Part shown: piece by piece, positions 1 through 9,900 of the stretch | Numbering within the stretch: position 1 is the first letter of the stretch | How the letters are laid out: every line of letters begins with the position of its first letter | Source of the DNA: Setaria digitata | Taxonomy: Eukaryota; Nematoda; Chromadorea; Rhabditida; Setariidae | Assembly (NCBI GenBank): GCA_003640385.1 | Contig: RCAB01000946.1 | Coordinates: 1-11,598, forward strand | Reading direction: 5' to 3' | Length of the DNA stretch: 11,598 nucleotides | The notes under the pieces: generated by a model | What the model was told of the DNA's origin: nothing | Seen by the model: only the letters and a program-made list of their open reading frames with translations | Database searches by the model: none | Program-made: the position numbers and the translations under genes

Positions 1-156
1 CACCCACGCCTCATTCATTCATCCACCCACGCCTCATTCATCCACCCACGCCTCATTCATTCATTCACCCACGCCTCATCCATTCATTCACCCACGCCTC
101 ATTCATTCATTCACCCACGCCTCATTCATTCATCCACCCACGCCTCATTCATTCAT
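1..156. repeat. 23-bp minisatellite, seven copies
   Basis: Seven tandem copies of a unit beginning CACCCACGCCTCATTCATTC start at 1, 24, 43, 66, 89, 112 and 135. Six have a 23-base period. The copy at 24-42 is 19 bases, having lost one ATTC of the inner ATTCATTC run. One copy carries a T-to-C change (CATCCATTCATT at 78-88). The array runs off the left edge, so its real length is unknown, and it ends at an N at 157, where the assembly may be collapsed. Confidence 0.95.
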
Positions 157-157
157 N

Positions 158-3100
158 TTCGCATTCTACCCCGTTTTTATGAACCTCCTCCACCACTTCT
201 CGTTCATCGGCCATCCAACTTGATCAGTGTTGTTTTCCCTTACTATTCTAATCAGATATTGGGAAAACTACCCTAGGCAGACTTTAAATGTGTTTACTTC
301 TAGATGTTCTAATTAGTCTTTCAAAAAAAAAAATGAAGTGCTTTACCGTACGATTATTCAACACAACACAATTCATTATCTCTCGTATACCCAACAGTTG
401 TTTGCTGTTAGAAAGTTTGTAATATGGGTGAAGAACTGAAACATGCTATTAGTAGGCTAGTTTAAGTGAGATATTTCCCATAATTTCCACTAGTAGTAAT
501 TCTCGGGAGTTTCCGTCAATATTTTCATCGGAGAGAAATATTCATTGTGAAGATGTCTGAAATGAACTAAACAAACGAATAGGACAATATTAACCTTACG
601 TTGAACTGATTTTTGTCTTATCCAATTCATTCTAATAAGTCCCTTAATTAGACTATTATACGCAGAATGTGCTGAATGAAAAGTAATTTGTGCTTGCAAC
701 CTCTATCATTTGATAAGTACTGATTATTATTCATTGATATCGATTAAAATTTCATCTGATATGCAACTGTTAGATCATAGGAATAAAAATCTTCTGTGCA
801 TATTTATTGTTTCAATACAAAAAGTTATCCGATACGATAATAAATTAATTATTTAATTATAGGGATAATTTTTGTCCTTAATGATTGGAAATTCAACAAA
901 CTGATTATGTACTATTTAGAGGCTTCTTTCTTGCATAAATTTCACTAAATAAACTTTATTTCGCAATTTTATTTATTTTGAAACAACACTTTTTTATTTT
1001 TGTCTTTTATATGCTAAAAGAAAAGAAAAAAAAAAAAGAATAGATCTTACTTTATTCAAGCTGAACGATATAAAGAAAATGCTAATTTTAATGAAATATT
1101 TTTGCAGTTGAGAATGTCGAAATTTTTTATTATTCATATATTTATATTCCTATAATTTATATAATATCAAGAAACAAAAAGCAAAAAAAAACTAAATTTA
1201 ACTGTTATTACAAATTTTTTTTTCTTTCTCGTTCACAAATCAAATCACAAACGTCAAATGTGATAGCCCATTCAGGAGGAGAAGTTTTAAGACTTGGCTA
1301 TTTCGATACACTTCAAAATTTAGCTCAAACCAAAATGCAAAACAGGCCAACATAGTAGTAGTAGTAGTACTTCCCAATCATAAATGCTATGAAAAAAAAG
1401 CCTTAACGACCAGATTGAAGTAATGATAATTATCGTTAGCTAAAGTGGCTTTTTGAAGAAAAAAAAGAAAAAAAAAATAGAAAATAAAAATGCAGCAAGA
1501 CTAGACTATAATTTGAGCATTAGTTAGAAAACCCCCCCCCCCACCTCCCTCCACCACCACATCCCCTCTATCTTTCCTCTCCCCCCACTGTGATATATGC
1601 CGTTGTTCCCTTCAAATTATCATTTTCCATTGCTGAAATTTTGATTATGAAAATGCAAACTTGGCCGCTCTTCGATCGCTAACTTTTTCATTCCTGAAAT
1701 TATCGAAATTTCAATAATATTTACAGTTTTTTTGCATTAAATTTTAATTTTTGAAAGTAATGCAAGAAGCAAAAAAAAAAAAGAAAAAAAGTAAGATATT
1801 GAAAATTAGCGAGAAATTTTTGTTATTTTAAATTAAAATTCAGCACATTATTGAAAATGCTTTAAGTAAGCGACAAAGTTATCCCATTATATTTATGGGA
1901 AAATTTGAAATACAATGTAATTTGGAGAAAAGTGAGAACGTAAATAGCATAAACTTTTAGCATATGATATTTCCGTTAAAAAAAAAAGAATGTTAAAAAT
2001 AAAAGAAAAAAATAAGTTTATGCATTGTCAGTTTAATGAATAAAAAAAAAAAAATTAATAAACAGTGGTTTTTTTTCTTTTGAAATATTTTAAATATTTT
2101 GAACATTTCCCATTCCTTTTCTTCTCGTCAGAATTGTCAATTGCAGTTTATCGAAAAATTCTTAATTAACATCTAGGAACTCATTCTCTCAAAAAATTAT
2201 TCTCTCTGCAGATGTAAAAAGAGTTCAATCTTCTCCCTTGTTTTTTTTTTTCTTTTTTATACTTAATTTTACAAAAAAAAAAAAAGTTTTTGTTTTTTTT
2301 TTTTTTTCAAATTCAAAATTCGATACGTGAAAATAGCAAAATGGCAAAATGATAGGCTACAAAATATTTGATTTTTTTTTTTCCCATAAAATTATGCTGC
2401 TATAATAAATTATATCAGGCAACACATTTAGCGATCTTAAGCAGTAAGTAAAAATTACTTTGGCGAGATAATTTACTCGACTGAAAAGAAAAATCAGATG
2501 CATTTTTCGAAAGCAATGAATGGTTTGCATGATTTAATTGCGTGAATTCATCAGGACTGTTTACAAATGATCTAATTCAGCGTTAGCAGACACGTCAACA
2601 CGTGCTTTAGAAAAATATTTTATACATATCATTAGCAGGAAAAATTTTCACAGCTTCTTGGCTCATTTCTGATAATTTTAAGCGGAAAATATTAAGGTGA
2701 GGTTGGCAAGTTTGGCAATTTTTAGCGAAAAATACATTAAGTCGAAATTGGTACTTGGTAGATTATGCGGAAGAATATAGCAAGTCGAGACTGGTACGCA
2801 GTAGTTTGCGAAGCAGTATTGTACGTCAGTATCAGCATTTAATCATTTAGCTGGCTGGACTGTTTTTCGATAAAAACTTAGAATATAACTTTTCATTCTT
2901 GCTTACAGTTTGGATATACAGAAAAAGGAACTTAATTAAACAGATTAGTCAATTTTTTTTTTGAAAAGAAAAAGGACCTTATGCAAATTTTCATGTTAAA
3001 GAACTACCTACCGAACTTTCCGTCGAGTTTTCGACTTCTTGACTAAATATAATTTACGAAATCCAACATCAAATTATGCTTCCTTTAAAGATAATCCCCA

Positions 3101-3338
3101 GATTGCATTAACGAATTAATTCCTTCAACAGAAAAAAAAACCATGTTGCTTTCTACAACACCAACAAAATAACTGAGTTTTTCGTTAAAAAAAAAAAAAA
3201 AAAAGATGATGAATGTCCACGTTTTTCAACTCAGAGACCAAATCCCCCATACATTCCAGAACATCCACATCCTTCACATCATTCTACAGTGAACACTGCA
3301 GGTAATACACAAAAAGTCTTCATTAATATACTGCTTAC
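158..3338. other. AT-rich intergenic DNA with no convincing gene
   Basis: I looked on both strands and found no exon chain I could defend. The stretch is dominated by A and T runs, for example around 1021-1040, 1771-1790, 2041-2054 and 2270-2310, and an 18-A run at 3187-3204. Five TAG triplets lie around 1353-1367. The ATG-started ORFs here are short and of low complexity. Distant regulatory sites or 3' ends of neighbouring genes could be present but cannot be read from sequence alone. Confidence 0.6.
1532..1590. repeat. C-rich low-complexity tract
   Basis: An 11-C run (1532-1542) is followed by CCT/CCA-rich sequence and further C runs at about 1547-1549, 1563-1566 and 1581-1586. It is a compositional island in AT-rich surroundings. 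The minus strand is G-rich with four runs of three or more Gs, but the spacing between them is long and uneven, so a stable quadruplex is not assured. Confidence 0.7.
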
Positions 3339-3698
3339 TTGATGGTTAGTGTATCCCAAATATATCTTTGCCAGAATGATTATGCAACTAAATATGATTT
3401 CCTGCATAGTTTTTGCTGAAATTTCGTTTCCGTGCAATGTAGACGTCCGGAAGTGCATTAAACCTTCGGCTTTGGGATCATCTGGAATGTCACCCACGCT
3501 TCACTCTTTATTATAGACTTTAGGAACTATAATAAATCCGCTTATATCAAGTGTTCAAGAATAAATATCTCCCCTTCCCTGAAAACAGATAAGCTTTGAC
3601 AATATCACCAATTCCAATCCCACATTTCCGTAAGGCTAATAGCTGCCGGAATAAAATCTAACTGCTGGTTACTATGGAATTATAGCAGATATAATACT
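3339..3698 (-). pseudogene. glutaminase-like exon relic (N-terminal helical domain)
   Basis: Two exon-like blocks read on the minus strand. Block a (3657-3609) encodes ILFRQLLALRKCGIGI and ends at a GTGATA donor. Block b (3481-3339) follows a TTCCAG acceptor in matching phase, so the join reads GIGI-DDPKAEGLMHFRTS. It then runs about 47 codons to NHQ before a GTAAGC donor. The pattern ALRKCGI..DDP, then a helix, an N-E-I-S turn and a second hydrophobic helix (IIFSCIIILAKIY) resembles the EF-hand-like helical domain that precedes the catalytic domain in animal glutaminases of the GLS type. That match is from memory and not from a search. If block a is extended upstream to an acceptor at 3699, a TAG stop (3660-3658) interrupts the frame. 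No catalytic-domain exons were found downstream to the left edge. After block b, splicing to the next good acceptor (ending 3300) meets a stop after three codons. I read this as a decayed fragment. A real but highly divergent gene, or chance, remains possible. Confidence 0.4.
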
Positions 3699-3879
3699 CT
3701 GTGTTAAAAGAAAAAAATATTTACTGCCTAGTGATTTAGCATGGCGCATTAGTTACCGAATTACATATTTAACGTAGACTTTTTTGAGTTGCCAGTGATA
3801 CTACTCGATAATTTGATGGATATAAGAAAATGTTTATCAATTTATAATGCAACAATGTAGATGATTAACAATAGAGAAA

Positions 3880-5610
3880 TCAATAAAGTCGCTGAGGTGG
3901 GCCCATTGTGCTCTTTATATGCAGCGACCTCACATTTTGCCAATTTTTCTTTAACAGTGATACAAGAAAATTGATGGAGAGGGCAATATTAGAAACGAGC
4001 TCTTCCGGTGCCATTTCAACGTGTCCAATAGCTACCGACAAACATAACACCTACAAACAACAATTCTTGCCACAAAAATGATGCAACGAGTGGCTGAAAT
4101 TTTTGTACGCGAATGTTTTACACTAAATATTATTTGATATAAAAAAAATCACCCACCTTCTTCATTTGAAATTTGATTGTTGAACGAATCTCTTCAATTT
4201 TTGCTGCCAGCGGTTCGGAATGGGCAACGACACTGGGGAATTTACCAGCCTTATTCAAACCTGGTCCAAGTATTCGTGGAATCTGTTTGATCAACGCCTC
4301 CGACGCCAAAAACGCATCATAACTCTAGAAAAAATGACGAATATGAATAAAGACATGTACTTCTTAACAAAGTAAAACCAGCAACATATTTTCCGGTAAT
4401 GAACAGGACGCAATGGGCACATCCATAACGATGATAATCCAAAGAAAAAGCTAAAGGGAAACGGAAAGTACGGACTTTTGCTAGCTTCTTAATAAGTTTC
4501 TTGTTTTTGTTCAGCTTCTTCAAGTCATCAGCGTTCATACACGGTATATTATTAGCGTTTGCTTCATCGCAATGTTGTTGATCACCTAGCACACATACTT
4601 TCATATTTGGTCGCGGGATATTTTTCAGCCTATAAATGTTATAATTAATCAAAGTCAAAAAAAAAGTGGTTTACGAAGATTGTGATGTCTCCGACAAAAA
4701 AAAAAAATATTGTACAATAACCCTTTGTAAGAATTTTGTTGATTAAAAACACAGAGTAAGAAAATCAAAAACTCAAATTCTAGTTTGAATCTCGGTAAAT
4801 TAGGGTTTTGTTCGGATACGAAGACTCCAAAGATAACTGCTAAAAGACAGGGATACTACTGAGTGCTTGTTGCATCGTAAAAGTTCTAGCCTCCGAAAAT
4901 AGGGCTAATATTTCACGGTAGGGCTTGGACATCCTCCCTTAAATTATCAACTACCAACTTTACCGCAAAGTACTCTTAAAACTACTCTACCTACCTCCTA
5001 CTCTCTTTCATTTAACTAAATCTCAATTTATCAATCTATTTATCAATCAATCCAATCTATTTATCTGCCTTACTCCAAGTATTTTTGATTCTGTCCAGTT
5101 CTATCCGTCAGTATCACTGGAACGAAAAAAAAACTACACGTATTACTAGTTTAGGCTTCACTCCGACATTTTTTTTCATGTGAGAAACTCATCATCGTTT
5201 CTTTTTCTTTTTTTTTTTTTTTTTTTTTTTCATAATTAAAAATAACGCTTACTGCTGATCGTTATCCATTTAACAAATAATTAGTCGGATTTCAAACAGC
5301 AACAGTAAAGATGCATGAAATCCTACCCATTATTTCGAGACCCTGGGTTCAAGTCTTCGCCGTTTACAATAAACGACTTCCTGCTCGTCCCTATATTAGA
5401 ATTATGAACGAAAAGAGAGAGTAGGCATTGTGATGATAGTTGTTGATAATACCTTACGGATCCACTAAAACGTTTATCTTTCTGTGGATCATAATTCTTC
5501 AGTGCTACTTGCAATTCGACCGTTTCACGGAATTTCCGCTTCTTATCCTTCGATGCTTTCAGCACTTCGTTAACACATTCGGTTAGCGTATCGCGCGGGA
5601 TTTTACTCAT
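3880..5610 (-). CDS. rpl-10a: 60S ribosomal protein L10a (uL1), four exons
   Basis: This is the large-subunit ribosomal protein of the L1 stalk, which contacts and helps release the deacylated tRNA at the exit site. It acts in cytosolic ribosomes. Exons are 5610-5453, 4629-4476, 4324-4157 and 4050-3880, with introns of 823, 151 and 106 bases. The joined product is 216 residues, the same length as the Caenorhabditis protein as I recall it. It starts [13 protein letters not shown] and ends MGPPQRLY. Landmarks in order are FRETVELQ and [16 protein letters not shown] (about 27-53), [16 protein letters not shown] (57 on), [19 protein letters not shown] (to 104), [20 protein letters not shown] then [15 protein letters not shown] (the L1 signature, about 119-138), [18 protein letters not shown] across the last intron, and [15 protein letters not shown]. 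Intron phases agree throughout and no key segment is missing. The second intron starts with a weak GTCCGT donor, chosen because it alone preserves LAK-SYDAF. The start ATG sits in ACAAAATG, 22 bases after an acceptor-like site. No canonical AATAAA follows the stop; a TATAAA variant lies at 3841-3846. Confidence 0.96.
4630..5452 (-). other. first intron of rpl-10a (823 bases)
   Basis: This intron is unusually long beside the gene's other two (151 and 106 bases). It starts GTATTA and ends TTTATAG. It holds a 23-T run on the plus strand (5208-5230) and a degenerate CAATCTATTTATC repeat at 5024-5065, with full copies at 5032-5044 and 5053-5065. No coding potential or secure small-RNA gene was seen. 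Confidence 0.8.
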
Positions 5611-5640
5611 TTTGTATAGTCTTAAAAACACCCTGCAAAT
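5611..5640 (-). promoter_or_regulatory. probable trans-splice acceptor and short 5' leader of rpl-10a
   Basis: Read on the minus strand, AAATTTGCAG (AG at 5634-5633) is followed by a 22-base leader that ends in ACAAAATG. An acceptor this close to the start of a housekeeping gene fits spliced-leader addition as known in nematodes. A cis-spliced 5' UTR intron would look the same, so the type of splicing is inferred. Confidence 0.5.
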
Positions 5641-5923
5641 TTCACAATATTAGATAACACATATTTTTTTCTAGTATACAGAAGTGGTACTGATTACTGC
5701 ACATTTAGAAGACCTACGTACAATGAAGGAAATACCATTTCTCAGGTACATCAGTACCTGAAACTTCCAGCAGGCAACAGGAAATAAATTGCTGTAACAA
5801 AATCTCCTAAAGTGTTGTTTAATTTGATATTTACAGAAAGTCATTAATTACCAAAGGAAAAGAACTATATACATATACATACACCAACACCGTAGCAACA
5901 AGAAAAACAACTAAGAAAACGCC

Positions 5924-6058
5924 TCAATATTCGACAACGAGCATACCCAAAAATCCTATTGCACCGTAACCCAGAACGCGTCTCGTGACCAGACTTCCAT
6001 TTTGCAGCTTCATATTGCTCATGACAGCAATAATTCTCCGATTGTTCATACACACCAT
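5924..6058 (-). CDS. possible microprotein with one membrane segment
   Basis: I do not recognise this ORF. It has 44 codons from ATG at 6058 to TGA at 5926-5924. It begins MVCMNNRRIIAVMSNMKLQ, and the C-terminal third is VTRRVLGYGAIGFLGMLVVEY, one hydrophobic glycine-containing helix preceded by a positive pair, as in small mitochondrial or ER membrane proteins. An acceptor-like TTTATTTAG ends at 6067, only eight bases before the ATG, which suits trans-splicing. In-frame ATGs also occur at residues 4, 13 and 16. A donor-like G|GTATGC lies inside the last third (TTTTTGG|GTATGC), so the segment could instead be an exon or a spliced 5' leader upstream of rpl-10a. No polyadenylation signal was seen close downstream. 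Coding status is unproven: the ORF is short and has no identified homologue. Confidence 0.25.
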   Translation of the reverse strand: MVCMNNRRIIAVMSNMKLQNGSLVTRRVLGYGAIGFLGMLVVEY

Positions 6059-6598
6059 TAAGAAGTCTAAATAAATACACCTCCTACACCTACACTATCC
6101 AGTATACCATAGTGTATGTTAATTGATTCGTTAAATAGCAGAATGAATCGAAATACATCAAATTTTTGAAGAAGTATTCCCATCCAATCTATTCGTTAAG
6201 AAATATGATAGCTGTCCATACTGTTCCGCAAATAGAAGATGAAACTGTCAATTAATTCAGAAAAAATTTCTTAAATTGATCCGGTTGGTTTCCATAATTT
6301 ACAGAGTGTCCATCAAAAAAGGAAAAGAAAAGAATATTTATAGATCAAATTAAAATGAAACATCAATCGTGTAATATGAATATGCACCACTTCGTAACAC
6401 GTGAATATCCTGTAAAACTGAACAAAAAGTGTTGTGTATGACGAGTCAATATTGACCACTAATTAATGAATTACTATCACATGCAGTCAGGATAGCTTGG
6501 AATTTTCGGCTCCGAAACGATAAAAATATTCCAGCTTATAACGCAGACCCATTTGCAAAAACCTGCTCAAATCATCCATAAAATCTCCATAAATCATC

Positions 6599-6657
6599 AA
6601 AAAGTGATGCATTTGTATTCCATAAATACAATGAGGAATACAAATGCATCACTTTTT
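6599..6657. repeat. perfect 23-bp inverted repeat, 13-base loop
   Basis: The left arm (6599-6621) begins AAAAAGTGATGCATTTG and the right arm (6635-6657) is its exact reverse complement. The loop is ATAAATACAATGA (6622-6634). Pairing stops cleanly on both sides with a C opposite a C. As RNA, either strand would fold into a 59-base hairpin with no mismatches. Its size matches a pre-miRNA stem, but animal miRNA precursors are usually imperfect. A miniature element or a template-switch mutation could also make it. Confidence 0.85.
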
Positions 6658-6844
6658 CAACCAACGACAAAAAAAAAATAACTATCCATTTACCATTTTA
6701 GAGATCAAAAAAGAACATTTTTCACATAAAACAATATATACAAAAAAGAAAAAACAATATCTTTTTCACATGCTTATGCACATTTTACTAACTTGAAAAT
6801 TCCCACGAAAAAGTTTAACAAAAATCCTTATAATATTTAGCAAC

Positions 6845-6850
6845 TTTAAT
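6845..6850 (-). terminator. ATTAAA polyadenylation signal variant
   Basis: TTTAAT on the plus strand is ATTAAA on the gene strand, about 90 bases beyond the TGA at 6939. It is the best candidate for the 3' end of the duplicated-domain gene, and its place supports a final exon ending at 6939. Confidence 0.35.
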
Positions 6851-6938
6851 AGTGTTTCAGAATCTAATAGTGTCCAAAAACTGTGTTTCACTTTACTTCT
6901 TGCAACTTTTCACTTCACAATTGTTCTTTTTTTTCGCT

Positions 6939-9900
6939 TCACAATATAACCAAATCTGCGAAGCATTCAATATTCTCGTCGTCTTTTTCTGTTTTTGCCT
7001 GGAAAGGGAAAGACATGTTAAGCATAAATTCAAATATAGCATTCATTGCCCGAGATTTCATTTCACCATTCCTGAGCTGGCAGAAAATTATCTACTCATA
7101 AATAACCTGTAATATCGAAACGTTTGAATTAGAAAATTTAAAATTAGGTGTGATATCAACATATTAAGTTACAGAAATTTTAAACAAATAAATTATAGAA
7201 TCTATAAACTAACACATTCGTTAGGTTCGACAACAGACTCGAATTTCCAGAATACAGTGGAATTAATCTGACTGCAAGAAAGCCAAACGTGTGTAGTGCT
7301 ATCAGCTAATTCAGCCCATCGATCCGCCACTGACTTTTTAAATTGTTCATAATCTACCCAAACTTTTCCGACAACATCACTTACCCAGATCCAATCTTTA
7401 TTTGGTAAATCTTCTGGCATTTTCATTTTCTCACATACCTACAACTCAAATGAACCTTATACGTTTGTCAATTAAAAAAACGTAATTCTTTAATAAATTG
7501 ATCGAAAAATTCAACTCTTCCTTGAATGTGAGATAATAAAAAGGTATGAAACAGGCAGCCTCTACCTGTATTATTTAGTATTTGTGTTTTAACAAAACTT
7601 CATGAAACAATAATTACCTGAGCTTTACCTCGTACCACTTTTGTTGGTATCGTTTGGTTCTTTGAATATTTCAATTTATGTGCTTCTAGAACACCGCCTT
7701 TTCTATAAAAGTAAAAATAAAGAATTCGTAAAAACTAAATCATAAACTTTTTGTTGCAGTTATTAGCAAAGAACTTAGGAATAAAAGTTGGTGTATTTAA
7801 ATCAGAAAAAGCAAACGATATACAGCAAGGACTAACCCACTTCGGACAACGAAATCAAACCAAGCACCTACTGCGATATTTTTGCATCGCTGATGACGAA
7901 AGTACACAATACCAGTTGCTGTAGACCACAAGGCGATTTGTTCTAGATGAAGTTGGTAATATTTCACACTGATGGACGAATTACGAAGGAAAATATAAAC
8001 CATAAACCGTAAAAATTTTTTCTTAAATCATTTGGTAAATTTGTGTTTCTAGGCTTAAGGAATTAAAATACTGCAAAAAACAAAGCATCTAAATAATGTG
8101 CAAAAACGCTAACAGGAATATGGAGACCGTAACTGATAAAACAGGGATTTAAGGGATTAGTTTGTTGTTATAGCATTGTAGACCAACGCAACATGTTTCA
8201 ACTTGATGGAACCAAGAAACCTTTCATACATAAACTCACTTAGTCGAGATTCCACATCACGCCAAAGGACTAATCCTGAATATACAGTGGCTGGATTGAT
8301 TTTGTCTTTTGGTCGATTTTGCTAAAAAAGAAAAAAAGTGAATGCCAAATCCGAAACCACTTAATAACGACAAAAAATTTAGTTTGGAACGAATTTTTGA
8401 AAAAATAACTTTCATAAGTTACATACACTTCAAAGTGCTAATTAATTGAAGTGAGCCTAACAGACAAAAAAAAATTAAGATAAGTTAGAATATACCAAAC
8501 AGTGAACTGACAACAATTCCGCATCCGCTGACATTTCTGATCCAATCCATGGCTGAAAAAAAAAGAAAAGGAAAAGTGTCCTCATAAGAGGAAAAAACAG
8601 GAAAGAGCTAGTTAATACTACATTAGATAGGTCACCCATCTGATGACTTCATCAAAAATAAAACAAAATTGACAAATGTAGAGATTTCACAATAATGTTC
8701 TCATAAACAAAATAAATATAAGAGATAATTTTACGACTTATATTGAATTACTTTACATTGTCCAAAATTGTAAAAAGTATTTTTTTTTACTAACAGTATA
8801 GCTGATGAATGCTTCCTAAAGAATCCGAAGCTAATTTACTCTTTAATGGGAGTAAAAACTTTTGTGTTTAATGAATGGTTTTGCCTAAAGTTTAACAATG
8901 ATAAGTGAAAGAAAATTCTTTTGCTGTGATGCTATGAAGCAGTAAAAAGTCATTACTTAAAGCAAAGAACTATAAACGAATGTTATTAATGTGAAGTGAG
9001 GACAAAATAATTAACAGTGCATAAGTGAACAAAACTAACCGCATCATAAATTGGAAGTTGATCGTGAGCTGGCCGAACAATCTCAGTAACTTTCATCAAG
9101 ACGTTACTATTTAATATACACGGTTCATGCAATAATTCAATCCACGTTACATAAATAACATTTGGCAGAACATGTTCATTGTTAAATATACCATCTTTAT
9201 CGAGAACCCACTGCAGAAGATACAACATATATTCATATAAATGATACTGATGCTACTCAAACATCTACTGTAACTAATTCCCAAGAAAATATTACTTGGA
9301 ATTCAAATTCAGATGGCTAAATATTGACTACATCATGTGTTTCATCACATCGTCCATAAAGTTACTGGTAAATATCAGAAGTATTAATATTTGCAAAGAT
9401 GCCAATTAAAAAAATTAATCAAGTTGAAAGAAGGATAAATGATACCTCAAAATGTGGTGACCAGACATATTGTTCGAAAGGTTCGCATGTACCGTTTAAA
9501 TCCGGCCGACAAGGGATAGCAGCAACTGTTTGAATCTAAAAAAAAAAAAGTTTTGAAGAATTTTCCAGAAAGAAATAAAAATTAATCAAAAGTTTCGAAC
9601 AGATTAAATAATGTATTTATCATGGAAGAAATGCAAACAAACCGATATTCGGTTACTTGTTGAACCATCGATACCAGTCAACTTTACAATTTTAGTTGGA
9701 AGTACTGGCGAAAAATGTTCAATGATAGGTGTCGCAGAATCACGACTAAACTGAAAAATTGCATTAATTTCATAAATTTCACGATTTAAGTGTCATCATC
9801 TTTTCTCTGTTGCAATATGAGTTTACCAGTAAGTTCCCACAGAATATATGAATAATAAAAATAAAATATTGGCGATATTCCATTTTATCAATCACAGCAT

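Larger units (their letters stand above)
6067..6938. other. intergenic DNA between the small ORF and the duplicated-domain gene
   Basis: AT-rich and without further exons that I could support on either strand. It contains the perfect hairpin at 6599-6657 and an ATTAAA signal for the gene to its right. Open frames on the plus strand overlapping the right edge are antisense shadows of the last exon of the next gene. Confidence 0.6.

Noticed and set aside
5100..5200. C/D-box snoRNA in rpl-10a intron 1: minus-strand ATGATGA (5195-5189) and CTGA (5111-5108), 88 bases apart.
   Set aside because: The terminal stem is only two base pairs, inner C'/D' boxes are not clear, and no guide match to rRNA could be tested. 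The motifs are short enough to arise by chance.
5335..5365. tRNA-like T-arm (GGGTTCAAGTC) on the plus strand in rpl-10a intron 1.
   Set aside because: The flanking bases do not form the five-pair T stem, and no acceptor stem, D arm or anticodon arm is present.
6852..7112. Plus-strand open frames of 72-86 codons.
   Set aside because: They lie antisense to the last exon of the two-repeat gene, have low-complexity Phe/Ser-rich content, and show no splice or family evidence.
9040..9210. Ligand-gated ion channel (Cys-loop) similarity in the exon with VRPAHDQLPIYDA.
   Set aside because: It superficially resembles the W-x-P-D-x-x-x-Y-N motif of receptor ligand domains, but the Trp is absent and no Cys-loop or membrane helices follow.
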